Source of the DNA: Marthasterias glacialis
Taxonomy: Eukaryota > Echinodermata > Asteroidea > Forcipulatida > Asteriidae
Length of the DNA stretch: 64,000 nucleotides
NCBI GenBank assembly: GCA_911728455.2
Contig: OU452233.1
Span: forward strand, 9,157,505 to 9,221,504
Direction: 5' to 3'
Part shown: one piece after another, positions 25,731-39,432 of the stretch
Layout of the letters: the number at the start of each line of letters is the position of its first letter
Position numbering within the stretch: position 1 is the first letter of the stretch
Notes under the pieces: generated by a model
What the model was told of the DNA's origin: nothing
Databases searched by the model: none
Seen by the model: only the letters and a program-made list of their open reading frames with translations
Position numbers and translations under genes: made by a program

Positions 25731-28700
25731 ATGTCCAGTTCATACGGCCATGCTGTGTGTACGTCAACAATAGCAAAGGCCGCTATGAGTGTGCTGGACC
25801 GAAGCCAGCTAAAAAAAACGCCGAAAAAAGAAGTCGGCAGCGCCAAGACCAATAACTCCAGAAATAATGGGGCTAGAGAGAAATTTCTTGTACCTGCAGT
25901 TAGCTGCCATAGTCCTGCATCCGAAAATCTGGTTTTCTCGGCCAGCCAGGGCCATCTTCCGCCTTGAAATCACCAGGGAGCGGGGCTGCTCCGAATGCGC
26001 TTCAAACGCCTGTCTTATGGCACTTTTGTACACGAAGCTGCAACATAGAGAAAACAAGACTTAGCAAGGGCTTTATCTCCCAAAGTATTGGCGGGAAACT
26101 GACAAATCTGACACGGTTGGAAAGCCCTGTTCATGGGCTTTCCGAAATTGCCGGTCTTGGGGCTGCCGGGTAAATAGGGAGGATGCCAGGGACCGTGGAG
26201 TGAGGACACCCCGAGGATGTCCAGTTCATACGGCCATGCTGTGTGTACGTCAACAATAGCAAAGGCCGCTATGAGTGTGCTGGACCGAAGCCAGCTAAAA
26301 AAACGCCGAAAAAAGAAGTCGGCAGCGCCAAGACCAATAACTCCAGAAATAATGGGGCTAGAGTGAAATTTCTCGTACCTGCAGTTAGCTGCCATAGTCC
26401 TGCATCCGAAAATCTGGTTTTCCCGGCCAGCCAGGGCCATCTTCCGCCTTGAAATCACCAGGGAGCGGGGCTGCTCCGAATGCGCTTCAAACGCCTGTCT
26501 TATGGCACTTTTGTACATGTAGCTGCAACATAGAGAAAACAATACTTAGCAACGGCTTTATCTCCCAAAGTATTGGCGGGAAACTGACAAATCTGACACG
26601 GTTGGAAAGCCCTGTTCATGGGCTTTCCGAAATTGCCGGTCTTGGGGCTGCCGGGTAAATAGGGAGGATGCCAGGGACCGTGGAGTGAGGACACCCCGAG
26701 GATGTCCAGTTCATACGGCCATGCTGTGTGTACGTCAACAATAGCAAAGGCCGCTATGAGTGTGCTGGACCGAAGCCAGCTAAAAAAACGCCGAAAAAAG
26801 AAGTCGGCAGCGCCAAGACCAATAACTCCAGAAATAATGGGGCTAGAGAGAAATTTCTTGTACCTGCAGTTAGCTGCCATAGTCCTGCATCCGAAAATCT
26901 GGTTTTCTCGGCCAGCCAGGGCCATCTTCCGCCTTGAAATCACCAGGGAGCGGGGCTGCTCCGAATGCGCTTCAAACGCCTGTCTTATGGCACTTTTGTA
27001 CACGAAGCTGCAACATAGAGAAAACAATACTTAGCAAGGGCTTTATCTCCCAAAGTATTGGCGGGAAACTGACAAATCTGACACGGTTGGAAAGCCCTGT
27101 TCATGGGCTTTCCGAAATTGCCGGTCTTGGGGCTGCCGGGTAAATAGGGAGGATGCCAGGGACCGTGGAGTGAGGACACCCCGAGGATGTCCAGTTCATA
27201 CGGCCATGCTGTGTGTACGTCAACAATAGCAAAGGCCGCTATGAGTGTGCTGGACCGAAGCCAGCTAAAAAAACGCCGAAAAAAGAAGTCGGCAGCGCCA
27301 AGACCAATAACTCCAGAAATAATGGGGCTAGAGTGAAATTTCTCGTACCTGCAGTTAGCTGCCATAGTCCTGCATCCGAAAATCTGGTTTTCCCGGCCAG
27401 CCAGGGCCATCTTCCGCCTTGAAATCACCAGGGAGCGGGGCTGCTCCGAATGCGCTTCAAACGCCTGTCTTATGGCACTTTTGTACATGTAGCTGCAACA
27501 TAGAGAAAACAATACTTAGCAACGGCTTTATCTCCCAAAGTATTGGCGGGAAACTGACAAATCTGACACGGTTGGAAAGCCCTGTTCATAGGCTTTCCGA
27601 AAATGCCGGTCTTGGGGCTGCCGGATAAATAGGGAGGATGCCAGGGACCGCGGAGTGAGGACTCCCCGAGGATGTCCAGTTCATACGGCCATGCTGTGTG
27701 TACGTCAACAATAGCCAAGGCCGCTATGTGTGTGCTGGACCGAAGCCAGCTAAAAAAACCGCCGAAAAAAGAAGTCGTCAGCGCCAAGACCAATAACTCC
27801 AGAAATACTGGGACTAGAGAGGAATTTCTCGTACCTGCAGTTAGCTGCCATAGTCCTGCATCCGAAAATCTGGTTTTTCCGGCCAGCCAGGGCCATCTTC
27901 CGCCTTGAAATCACCAGGGAGCGGGGCTGCTCCAAATGCGCTTCAAACGCCTGTCTTATGGCACTTTTGTACACGAAGCTGCAACATAGAGAAAACAAGA
28001 CTTAGCAACGGCTCTATTTCCCAAAGTATTGGCGGGAAACTGACAAATCTGACACGGTTGGAAAGCCCTGTTCATGGGCTTTCCGAAAATGCCGGTCTTG
28101 GAGCTGCCGGATAAATAGGACGGATGCCAGGGACCGTGGAGTGAGGACACCCCGAGGATGTCCAGTTATACGGCCATGCTGTGTGTACGTCAACAATAGC
28201 AAAGGCCGTTATGAGTGTGCTGGACCGAAGCCAGCTAAAAAAAACGCCGAAAAAAGAAGTCGGCAGCGCCAAGACCAATAACTCCAGAAATAATGGGGCT
28301 AGAGAGAAATTTCTTGTACCTGCAGTTAGCTGCCATAGTCCTGCATCCGAAAATCTGGTTTTCTCGGCCAGCCAGGGCCATCTTCCGCCTTGAAATCACC
28401 AGGGAGCGGGGCTGCTCCGAATGCGCTTCAAACGCCTGTCTTATGGCACTTTTGTACACGAAGCTGCAACATAGAGAAAACAAGACTTAGCAAGGGCTTT
28501 ATCTCCCAAAGTATTGGCGGGAAACTGACAAATCTGACACGGTTGGAAAGCCCTGTTCATGGGCTTTCCGAAATTGCCGGTCTTGGGGCTGCCGGGTAAA
28601 TAGGGAGGATGCCAGGGACCGTGGAGTGAGGACACCCCGAGGATGTCCAGTTCATACGGCCATGCTGTGTGTACGTCAACAATAGCAAAGGCCGCTATGA

Positions 28701-30099
28701 GTGTGCTGGACCGAAGCCAGCTAAAAAAACGCCGAAAAAAGAAGTCGGCAGCGCCAAGACCAATAACTCCAGAAATAATGGGGCTAGAGTGAAATTTCTC
28801 GTACCTGCAGTTAGCTGCCATAGTCCTGCATCCGAAAATCTGGTTTTCCCGGCCAGCCAGGGCCATCTTCCGCCTTGAAATCACCAGGGAGCGGGGCTGC
28901 TCCGAATGCGCTTCAAACGCCTGTCTTATGGCACTTTTGTACATGTAGCTGCAACATAGAGAAAACAATACTTAGCAACGGCTTTATCTCCCAAAGTATT
29001 GGCGGGAAACTGACAAATCTGACACGGTTGGAAAGCCCTGTTCATAGGCTTTCCGAAAATGCCGGTCTTGGGGCTGCCGGATAAATAGGGAGGATGCCAG
29101 GGACCGCGGAGTGAGGACTCCCCGAGGATGTCCAGTTCATACGGCCATGCTGTGTGTACGTCAACAATAGCCAAGGCCGCTATGTGTGTGCTGGACCGAA
29201 GCCAGCTAAAAAAACCGCCGAAAAAAGAAGTCGTCAGCGCCAAGACCAATAACTCCAGAAATACTGGGACTAGAGAGGAATTTCTCGTACCTGCAGTTAG
29301 CTGCCATAGTCCTGCATCCGAAAATCTGGTTTTTCCGGCCAGCCAGGGCCATCTTCCGCCTTGAAATCACCAGGGAGCGGGGCTGCTCCAAATGCGCTTC
29401 AAACGCCTGTCTTATGGCACTTTTGTACACGAAGCTGCAACATAGAGAAAACAAGACTTAGCAACGGCTCTATTTCCCAAAGTATTGGCGGGAAACTGAC
29501 AAGTCTGACACGGTTGGAAAGCCCTGTTCATGGGCTTTCCGAAAATGCCGGTCTTGGGGCTGCCGGGTAAATAGGGAGGATGCCAGGGACCGTGGAGTGA
29601 GGACACCCCGAGGATGTCCAGTTCATACGGCCATGCTGTGTGTACGTCAACAATAGCCAAGGCCGCTATGTGTGTGCTGGACCGAAGCCAGCTAAAAAAA
29701 CCGCCGAAAAAAGAAGTCGTCAGCGCCAAGACCAATAACTCCAGAAATACTGGGACTAGAGAGGAATTCTTTGTACCTGCAGTTAGCTGCCATAGTCCTG
29801 CATCCGAAAATCTGGTTTTCCCGGCCAGCCAGGGCCATCTTCCGCCTTGAAATCACCAGGGAGCGGGGCTGCTCCGAATGCGCTTCAAACGCCTGTCTAA
29901 AGGCACTTTTGTACACGAAGCTGCAACATTAAGAAAACAAGACTTAGCAACGGCTTTATCTCCCAAAGTATTGGCGGGAAACTGACAAATCTGACACGGT
30001 TGGAAAGCCCTGTTCATGGGCTTTCCGAAAATGCCGGTCTTGGGGCTGCCGGATAAATAGGAAGGATGCCAGGGACCGTGGAGTGAGGACACCCCGAGG
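25731..30099 (+). repeat. Block with 970-bp dimer and 1456-bp trimer HORs
   Basis: Monomer starts: 25731, 26217, 26702, 27187, 27672, 28158, 28643, 29128, 29614. The monomers at 26217 and 27187 match at offset 970. About 26.8-28.05 kb recurs at 28.3-29.5 kb at offset 1456. Markers are CAATACTTAG, ATGTAGCTGC and TTTTCTCGGCC. The 28158 monomer is the last TC-deletion copy before 54458. Confidence 0.82.
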
Positions 30100-33014
30100 A
30101 TGTCCAGTTCATACGGCCATGCTGTGTGTACGTCAACAATAGCCAAGGCCGCTATGTGTGTGCTGGACCGAAGCCAGCTAAAAAAAAGCCGAAAAAAGAA
30201 GTCGTCAGCGCCAAGACCAATAACTCCAGAAATACTGGGGCTAGAGAGAAATTTCGTGCACCTGCAGTTAGCTGCCATAGTCCTGCATCCGAAAATCTGG
30301 TTTTCCCGGCCAGCCAGGGCCATCTTCCGCCTTGAAATCACCAGGGAGCGGGGCTGCTCCGAATGCGCTTCAAACGCCTGTCTTATGGCACTTTTGTACA
30401 CGTAGCTGCAACATAGAGAAAACAAGACTTAGCAACGGCTTTATCTCCCAAAGTATTGGCTGGAAACTGACAAGTCTGACACGGTTGGAAAGCCCTGTTC
30501 ATAGGCTTTCCGAAAATGCCGGTCTTGGGGCTGCCGGGTAAATAGGGAGGATGCCAGGGACCGTGGAGTGAGGACACCCCGAGGATGTCCAGTTCATACG
30601 GCCATGCTGTGTGTACGTCAACAATAGCCAAGGCCGCTATGTGTGTGCTGGACCGAAGCCAGCTAAAAAAACCGCCGAAAAAAGAAGTCGTCAGCGCCAA
30701 GACCAATAACTCCAGAAATACTGGGACTAGAGAGGAATTCTTTGTACCTGCAGTTAGCTGCCATAGTCCTGCATCCGAAAATCTGGTTTTCCCGGCCAGC
30801 CAGGGCCATCTTCCGCCTTGAAATCACCAGGGAGCGGGGCTGCTCCGAATGCGCTTAAAACGCGTGTCTAATGGCACTTTTGTACACGAAGCTGCAACAT
30901 AGAGAAAACAAGACTTAGCAACGGCTTTATCTCCCAAAGTATTGGCGGGAAACTGACAAATCTGACACGGTTGGAAAGCCCTGTTCATGGGCTTTCCGAA
31001 AATGCCGGTCTTGGGGCTGCCAGATAAATAGGAAGGATGCCAGGGACCGTGGAGTGAGGACACCCCGAGGATGTCCAGTTCATACGGCCATGCTGTGTGT
31101 ACGTCAACAATAGCCAAGGCCGCTATGTGTGTGCTGGACCGAAGCCAGCTAAAAAAACCGCCGAAAAAAGAAGTCGTCAGCGCCAAGACCAATAACTCCA
31201 GAAATACTGGGACTAGGGAGGAATTTTTTGTACCTGCAGTTGGCTGCCATAGTCCTGCATCCAAAAATCTGGTTTTCCCGGCCAGCCAGGGCCATCTTCC
31301 GCCTTGAAATCACCAGGGAGCGGGGCTGCTCCGAATGCGCTTCAAACGCCTGTCTTATGGCACTTTTGTACACGAAGCTGCAACATAGAGAAAACAAGAC
31401 TTAGCAACGGCTTTATCTCCCAAAGTATTGGCGGGAAACTGACAAGTCTGAAACGGTTGGAAAGCCCTGTTCATGGGCTTTCCGAAAATGCCGGTCTTGG
31501 GGCTGCCGGATAAATAGGGAGGATGCCAGGGACCGTGGAGTGAGGACACCCCGAGGATGTCCAGTTCATACGGCCGTGCTGTGTGTACGTCAACAATAGC
31601 CAAGGCCGCTATGTGTGTGCTGGACCGAAGCCAGCTAAAAAAACCGCCGAAAAAAGAAGTCGTCAGCGCCAAGACCAACAACTCCAGAAATACTGGGGCT
31701 AGAGAGAAATTCTTGTACCTACAGTTAGCTGCCATAGTCCTGCATTCGAAAATCTGGTTTTCCCGGCCAGCCAGGGCCATCTTCCGCCTTGAAATCACCA
31801 GGGAGCGGGGCTGCTCCGAATGCGCTTCAAACGCCTGTCTAATGGCACTTTTGTACACGAAGCTGCAACATAGAGAAAACAAGACTTAGCAACGGCTTTA
31901 TCTCCCAAAGTATTGGCTGGAAACTGACAAGTCTGACACGGTTGGAAAGCCCTGTTCATGGGCTTTCCGAAAATGCCGGTCTTGGGGCTGCCGGATAAAT
32001 AGGAAGGATGCCAGGGACCGTGGATTGAGGACACCCCGAGGATGTCCAGTTCATACGGCCATGCTGTGTGTACGTCAACAATAGCCAAGGCCGCTATGTG
32101 TGTGCTGGACCGAAGCCAGCTAAAAAAACCGCCGAAAAAAGAAGTCGTCAGCGCCAAGACCAATAACTCCAGAAATAATGGGACTAGAGAGGAATTCTTT
32201 GTACCTGCAGTTAGCTGCCATAGTCCTGCATCCGAAAATCTGGTTTTCCCGGCCAGCCAGGGCCATCTTCCGCCTTGAAATCACCAGGGAGCGGGGCTGC
32301 TCCGAATGCGCTTAAAACGCGTGTCTAATGGCACTTTTGTACACGAAGCTGCAACATAGAGAAAACAAGACTTAGCAACGGCTTTATCTCCCAAAGTATT
32401 GGCGGGAAACTGACAAATCTGACACGGTTGGAAAGCCCTGTTCATGGGCTTTCCGAAAATGCCGGTCTTGGGGCTGCCAGATAAATAGGAAGGATGCCAG
32501 GGACCGTGGAGTGAGGACACCCCGAGGATGTCCAGTTCATACGGCCATGCTGTGTGTACGTCAACAATAGCCAAGGCCGCTATGTGTGTGCTGGACCGAA
32601 GCCAGCTAAAAAAACCCGCCGAAAAAAGAAGTCGTCAGCGCCAAGACCAATAACTCCAGAAATACTGGGACTAGGGAGGAATTTTTTGTACCTGCAGTTA
32701 GCTGCCATAGTCCTGCATGCAAAAATCTGGTTTTCCCGGCCAGCCAGGGCCATCTTCCGCCTTGAAATCACCAGGGAGCGGGGCTGCTCCGAATGCGCTT
32801 CAAACGCCTGTCTTATGGCACTTTTGTACACGAAGCTGCAACATAGAGAAAACAAGACTTAGCAACGGCTTTATCTCCCAAAGTATTGGCTGGAAACTGA
32901 CAAGTCTGACACGGTTGGAAAGCCCTGTTCATGGGCTTTCCGAAAATGCCGGTCTTGGGGCTGCCGGATAAATAGGAAGGATGCCAGGGACCGTGGATTG
33001 AGGACACCCCGAGG
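30100..33014 (+). repeat. Trimer HOR, about 1457 bp, roughly two copies
   Basis: Monomer starts: 30100, 30585, 31071, 31557, 32042, 32528. About 30.5-31.6 kb recurs at 32.0-33.05 kb. Private shared marks are AAAACGCGTGTC (30857 and about 32314), CTAGGGAGGAATT (31212 and about 32670) and GGCCGTGCTG (31573 and 33031). Confidence 0.82.
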
Positions 33015-33619
33015 ATGTCCAGTTCATACGGCCGTGCTGTGTGTACGTCAACAATAGCAAAAGCCGCTATGAGTGTGCTGGACCGAAGCCAGCTTAAAAA
33101 ACTTAGAAAAAAAAAGTCGTCAGTGCCAAGACCAATAACTCCAGAAATAATGGGGCTAGAAAGAAATTTCTTGTACCTGCAGTTAGCTGCCATAGTCCTG
33201 CATCCGAAAATTTGGTTTTCCCGCCGAAAAAAGAAGTCGTCAGCGCCAAGACCAATAACTCCAGAAATAATGGGGCTAGAGAGAAATTCCTTGTACCTGC
33301 AGTTAGCTGCCATAGTCCTGCATTCGAAAATCTGGTTTTCCCGGCCAGCCAGGGCCATCTTCCGCCTTGAAATCACCAGGGAGCGGGGCTGCTCCGAATG
33401 CGCTTCAAACGCCTGTCTTATTGCACTTTTGTACATGAAGCTGAAACATAATTAAAACAAGACTTAGAAACGGCTTTATCTCCCAAAGTATTGGCGGGAA
33501 ACTGACAAGTCTGACACGGTTGGAAAGCCCTGTTCATGGGCTTTCCGAAAATGCCGGTCTTGGGGCTGCCGGATAAATAGGAAGGATGCCAGGGACCGTG
33601 GAGTGAGGACACCCCGAGG
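33015..33619 (+). repeat. 605-bp monomer with 120-bp internal duplication (copy 1)
   Basis: A 120-bp segment running from the A-tract linker to TTTTCCCG is present twice in tandem; AGTCGT occurs at 33115 and again at 33235. The first copy carries the CTTAG linker typical of right-half monomers; the second carries CCGCCG. The junction reads TTTTCCCGCCGAAAA, with CCG shared by both ends. The first copy has GAAAATTTGG where most monomers have GAAAATCTGG, as in the four other 605-bp monomers. Confidence 0.9.
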
Positions 33620-34103
33620 ATGTCCAGTTCATACGGCCATGCTGTGTGTACGTCAACAATAGCAAAGGCCGCTGTGAGTGTGCTGGACCGAAGCCAGCTT
33701 AAAAAACGCCGAAAAAAGAAGTCGTCAGCGCCAAGACCAATAACTCCAGAAATACTGGGCTAGAGAGAAATTACTTGTACCTGCAGTTAGCTGCCATAGT
33801 CCTGCATCCGAAAATCTGGTTTTCCCGGCCAGCCAGGGCCATCTTCCGCCTTGAAATCACCAGGGAGCGGGGCTGCTCCGAATGCGCTTCAAACGCCTGT
33901 CTAATGGCACTTTTGTACACGAAGCTGCAACATAGAGAAAACAAGACTTAGCAACGGCTTTATCTCCCAAAGTATTGGCTGGAAACTGACAAGTCTGACA
34001 CGGTTGGAAAGCCCTGTTCATGGGCTTTCCGAAAATGCCGGTCTTGGGGCTGCCGGATAAATAGGAAGGATGCCAGGGACCGTGGATTGAGGACACCCCG
34101 AGG
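33620..34103 (+). repeat. Hybrid monomer between subtypes
   Basis: The linker reads AGCTTAAAAAACGCCG. The CTT comes from the CTTAG subtype and ACGCCG from the other main subtype, so this looks like an exchange point inside a monomer. It also has GCCGCTGTGAG, seen nowhere else. Confidence 0.7.
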
Positions 34104-36525
34104 ATGTCCAGTTCATACGGCCATGCTGTGTGTACGTCAACAATAGCAAAAGCCGCTATGAGTGTGCTGGACCGAAGCCAGCTTAAAAAACTTAGAAAAA
34201 AAAAGTCGTCAGCGCCAAGACCAATAACTCCAGAAATACTGGGGCTAGAGAGAAATTCCTTGTACCTGCAGTTAGCTGCCATAGTCCTGCATTCGAAAAT
34301 CTGGTTTTCCCGGCCAGCCAGGGCCATCTTCCGCTTTGAAATCACCAGGGAGCGGGGCTGCTCCGAATGCGCTTCAAACGCCTGTCTTATTGCACTTTTG
34401 TACATGAAGCTGAAACATAATTAAAACAAGACTTAGCAACGGCTTTATCTCCCAAAGTATTGGCGGGAAACTGACAAGTCTGACACGGTTGGAAAGCCCT
34501 GTTCATGGGCTTTCCGAAAATGCCGGTCTTGGGGCTGCCGGATAAATAGGAAGGATGCCAGGGACCGTGGAGTGAGGACACCCCGAGGATGTCCAGTTCA
34601 TACGGCCATGCTGTGTGTACGTCAACAATAGCAAAGGCCGCTATGAGTGTGCTGGACCGAAGCCAGCTAAAAAAACGCCGAAAAAAGAAGTCGTCAGCGC
34701 CAAGACCAATAACTCCAGAAATACTGGGCTAGAGAGAAATTACTTGTACCTGCAGTTAGCTGCCATAGTTCTGCATCCGAAAATCTGGTTTTCCCGGCCA
34801 GCCAGGGCCATCTTCCGCCTTGAAATCACCAGGGAGCGGGGCTGCTCCGAATGCGCTTCAAACGCCTGTCTAATGGCACTTTTGTACACGAAGCTGCAAC
34901 ATAGAGAAAACAAGACTTAGCAACGGCTTTATCTCCCAAAGTATTGGCTGGAAACTGACAAGTCTGACACGGTTGGAAAGCCCTGTTCATGGGCTTTCCG
35001 AAAATGCCGGTCTTGGGGCTGCCGGATAAATAGGAAGGATGCCAGGGACCGTGGAGTGAGGACACCCCGAGGATGTCCAGTTCATACGGCCATGCTGTGT
35101 GTACGTCAACAATAGCAAAAGCCGCTATGAGTGTGCTGGACCGAAGCCAGCTTAAAAAACTTAGAAAAAAAAGTCGTCAGCGCCAAGACCAATAACTCCA
35201 GAAATACTGGGGCTAGAGAGAAATTACTTGTACCTGCAGTTAGCTGCCATAGTCATGCATCCGAAAATCTGGTTTTCCCGGAGAGCCAGGGCCATCTTCC
35301 GCCTTGAAATCACCAGGGAGCGGGGCTGCTCCGAATGCGCTTCAAACGCCTGTCTAATGGCACTTTTGTACACGAAGCTGCAACATAGAGAAAACAAGAC
35401 TTAGCAACGGCTTTATCTCCCACAGTATTGGCTGGAAACTGACAAGTCTGACACGGTTGGAAAGCCCTGTTCATGGGCTTTCCGAAAATGCCGGTCTTGG
35501 GGCTGCCGGATAAATAGGAAGGATGCCAGGGACCGTGGATTGAGGACACCCCGAGGATGTCCAGTTCATACGGCCATGCTGTGTGTACGTCAACAATAGC
35601 AAAAGCCGCTATGAGTGTGCTGGACCGAAGCCAGCTTAAAAAACTTAGAAAAAAAAAGTCGTCAGCGCCAAGACCAATAACTCCAGAAATACTGGGGCTA
35701 GAGAGAAATTCCTTGTACCTGCAGTTAGCTGCCATAGTCCTGCATTCGAAAATCTGGTTTTCCCGGCCAGCCAGGGCCATCTTCCGCCTTGAAATCACCA
35801 GGGAGCGGGGCTGCTCCGAATGCGCTTCAAACGCCTGTCTTATTGCACTTTTGTACATGAAGCTGAAACATAATTAAAACAAGACTTAGCAACGGCTTTA
35901 TCTCCCAAAGTATTGGCGGGAAACTGACAAGTCTGACACGGTTGGAAAGCCCTGTTCATGGGCTTTCCGAAAATGCCGGTCTTGGGGCTGCCGGATAAAT
36001 AGGAAGGATGCCAGGGACCGTGGAGTGAGGACACCCCGAGGATGTCCAGTTCATACGGCCATGCTGTGTGTACGTCAACAATAGCAAAGGCCGCTATGAG
36101 TGTGCTGGACCGAAGCCAGCTAAAAAAACGCCGAAAAAAGAAGTCGTCAGCGCCAAGACCAATAACTCCAGAAATACTGGGCTAGAGAGAAATTACTTGT
36201 ACCTGCAGTTAGCTGCTATAGTCCTGCATCCGAAAATCTGGTTTTCCCGGCCAGCCAGGGCCATCTTCCGCCTTGAAATCACCAGGGAGCGGGGCTGCTC
36301 CGAATGCGCTTCAAACGCCTGTCTAATGGCACTTTTGTACACGAAGCTGCAACATAGAGAAAACAAGACTTAGCAACGGCTTTATCTCCCAAAGTATTGG
36401 CTGGAAACTGACAAGTCTGACACGGTTGGAAAGCCCTGTTCATGGGCTTTCCGAAAATGCCGGTCTTGGGGCTGCCGGATAAATAGGAAGGATGCCAGGG
36501 ACCGTGGATTGAGGACACCCCGAGG
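34104..36525 (+). repeat. Five-monomer HOR, 2422 bp, copy 1
   Basis: Monomer starts: 34104, 34589, 35073, 35557, 36042. Three of the five (34104, 35073, 35557) have the CTTAG linker, and the two others have ACGCCG with ACTGGGCTAG. Private marks matched in the next copy are ATAGTTCTGC (34767), ATAGTCATGC and CCCGGAGAGCC (35251-35288), and CCCACAGTATT (35420). Confidence 0.92.
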
Positions 36526-38947
36526 ATGTCCAGTTCATACGGCCATGCTGTGTGTACGTCAACAATAGCAAAAGCCGCTATGAGTGTGCTGGACCGAAGC
36601 CAGCTTAAAAAACTTAGAAAAAAAAAGTCGTCAGCGCCAAGACCAATAACTCCAGAAATACTGGGGCTAGAGAGAAATTCCTTGTACCTGCAGTTAGCTG
36701 CCATAGTCCTGCATTCGAAAATCTGGTTTTCCCGGCCAGCCAGGGCCATCTTCCGCTTTGAAATCACCAGGGAGCGGGGCTGCTCCGAATGCGCTTCAAA
36801 CGCCTGTCTTATTGCACTTTTGTACATGAAGCTGAAACATAATTAAAACAAGACTTAGCAACGGCTTTATCTCCCAAAGTATTGGCGGGAAACTGACAAG
36901 TCTGACACGGTTGGAAAGCCCTGTTCATGGGCTTTCCGAAAATGCCGGTCTTGGGGCTGCCGGATAAATAGGAAGGATGCCAGGGACCGTGGAGTGAGGA
37001 CACCCCGAGGATGTCCAGTTCATACGGCCATGCTGTGTGTACGTCAACAATAGCAAAGGCCGCTATGAGTGTGCTGGACCGAAGCCAGCTAAAAAAACGC
37101 CGAAAAAAGAAGTCGTCAGCGCCAAGACCAATAACTCCAGAAATACTGGGCTAGAGAGAAATTACTTGTACCTGCAGTTAGCTGCCATAGTTCTGCATCC
37201 GAAAATCTGGTTTTCCCGGCCAGCCAGGGCCATCTTCCGCCTTGAAATCACCAGGGAGCGGGGCTGCTCCGAATGCGCTTCAAACGCCTGTCTAATGGCA
37301 CTTTTGTACACGAAGCTGCAACATAGAGAAAACAAGACTTAGCAACGGCTTTATCTCCCAAAGTATTGGCTGGAAACTGACAAGTCTGACACGGTTGGAA
37401 AGCCCTGTTCATGGGCTTTCCGAAAATGCCGGTCTTGGGGCTGCCGGATAAATAGGAAGGATGCCAGGGACCGTGGAGTGAGGACACCCCGAGGATGTCC
37501 AGTTCATACGGCCATGCTGTGTGTACGTCAACAATAGCAAAAGCCGCTATGAGTGTGCTGGACCGAAGCCAGCTTAAAAAACTTAGAAAAAAAAGTCGTC
37601 AGCGCCAAGACCAATAACTCCAGAAATACTGGGGCTAGAGAGAAATTACTTGTACCTGCAGTTAGCTGCCATAGTCATGCATCCGAAAATCTGGTTTTCC
37701 CGGAGAGCCAGGGCCATCTTCCGCCTTGAAATCACCAGGGAGCGGGGCTGCTCCGAATGCGCTTCAAACGCCTGTCTAATGGCACTTTTGTACACGAAGC
37801 TGCAACATAGAGAAAACAAGACTTAGCAACGGCTTTATCTCCCACAGTATTGGCTGGAAACTGACAAGTCTGACACGGTTGGAAAGCCCTGTTCATGGGC
37901 TTTCCGAAAATGCCGGTCTTGGGGCTGCCGGATAAATAGGAAGGATGCCAGGGACCGTGGATTGAGGACACCCCGAGGATGTCCAGTTCATACGGCCATG
38001 CTGTGTGTACGTCAACAATAGCAAAAGCCGCTATGAGTGTGCTGGACCGAAGCCAGCTTAAAAAACTTAGAAAAAAAAAGTCGTCAGCGCCAAGACCAAT
38101 AACTCCAGAAATACTGGGGCTAGAGAGAAATTCCTTGTACCTGCAGTTAGCTGCCATAGTCCTGCATTCGAAAATCTGGTTTTCCCGGCCAGCCAGGGCC
38201 ATCTTCCGCCTTGAAATCACCAGGGAGCGGGGCTGCTCCGAATGCGCTTCAAACGCCTGTCTTATTGCACTTTTGTACATGAAGCTGAAACATAATTAAA
38301 ACAAGACTTAGCAACGGCTTTATCTCCCAAAGTATTGGCGGGAAACTGACAAGTCTGACACGGTTGGAAAGCCCTGTTCATGGGCTTTCCGAAAATGCCG
38401 GTCTTGGGGCTGCCGGATAAATAGGAAGGATGCCAGGGACCGTGGAGTGAGGACACCCCGAGGATGTCCAGTTCATACGGCCATGCTGTGTGTACGTCAA
38501 CAATAGCAAAGGCCGCTATGAGTGTGCTGGACCGAAGCCAGCTAAAAAAACGCCGAAAAAAGAAGTCGTCAGCGCCAAGACCAATAACTCCAGAAATACT
38601 GGGCTAGAGAGAAATTACTTGTACCTGCAGTTAGCTGCTATAGTCCTGCATCCGAAAATCTGGTTTTCCCGGCCAGCCAGGGCCATCTTCCGCCTTGAAA
38701 TCACCAGGGAGCGGGGCTGCTCCGAATGCGCTTCAAACGCCTGTCTAATGGCACTTTTGTACACGAAGCTGCAACATAGAGAAAACAAGACTTAGCAACG
38801 GCTTTATCTCCCAAAGTATTGGCTGGAAACTGACAAGTCTGACACGGTTGGAAAGCCCTGTTCATGGGCTTTCCGAAAATGCCGGTCTTGGGGCTGCCGG
38901 ATAAATAGGAAGGATGCCAGGGACCGTGGATTGAGGACACCCCGAGG
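36526..38947 (+). repeat. Five-monomer HOR, 2422 bp, copy 2
   Basis: Monomer starts: 36526, 37011, 37495, 37979, 38464. It repeats 34104-36525 at offset 2422 with very few differences by eye, including every private mark of copy 1. The following monomer (38948) begins a third round but diverges at TTTCTCG and TTCCTGGCC. Confidence 0.92.
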
Positions 38948-39432
38948 ATGTCCAGTTCATACGGCCATGCTGTGTGTACGTCAACAATAGCAAAAGCCGC
39001 TATGAGTGTGCTGGACCGAAGCCAGCTTAAAAAACTTAGAAAAAAAAAGTCGTCAGCGCCAAGACCAATAACTCCAGAAATACTGGGGCTAGAGAGAAAT
39101 TTCTCGTACCTGCAGTTAGCTGCCATAGTCCTGCATTCGAAAATCTGGTTTTCCTGGCCAGCCAGGGCCATCTTCCGCCTTGAAATCACCAAGGAGCGGG
39201 GCTGCTCCGAATGCGCTTCAAACGCCTGTCTTATGGCACTTTTGTACACGAAGCTGCAACATTGAGAAAACAAGACTTAGCAACGGCTTTATCTCCCAAA
39301 GTATTGGCGGGAAACTGACAAGTCTGACACGGTTGGAAAGCCCTGTTCATGGGCTTTCCGAAAATGCCGGTCTTGGGGCTGCCGGATAAATAGGAAGGAT
39401 GCCAGGGACCGTGGAGTGAGGACACCCCGAGG

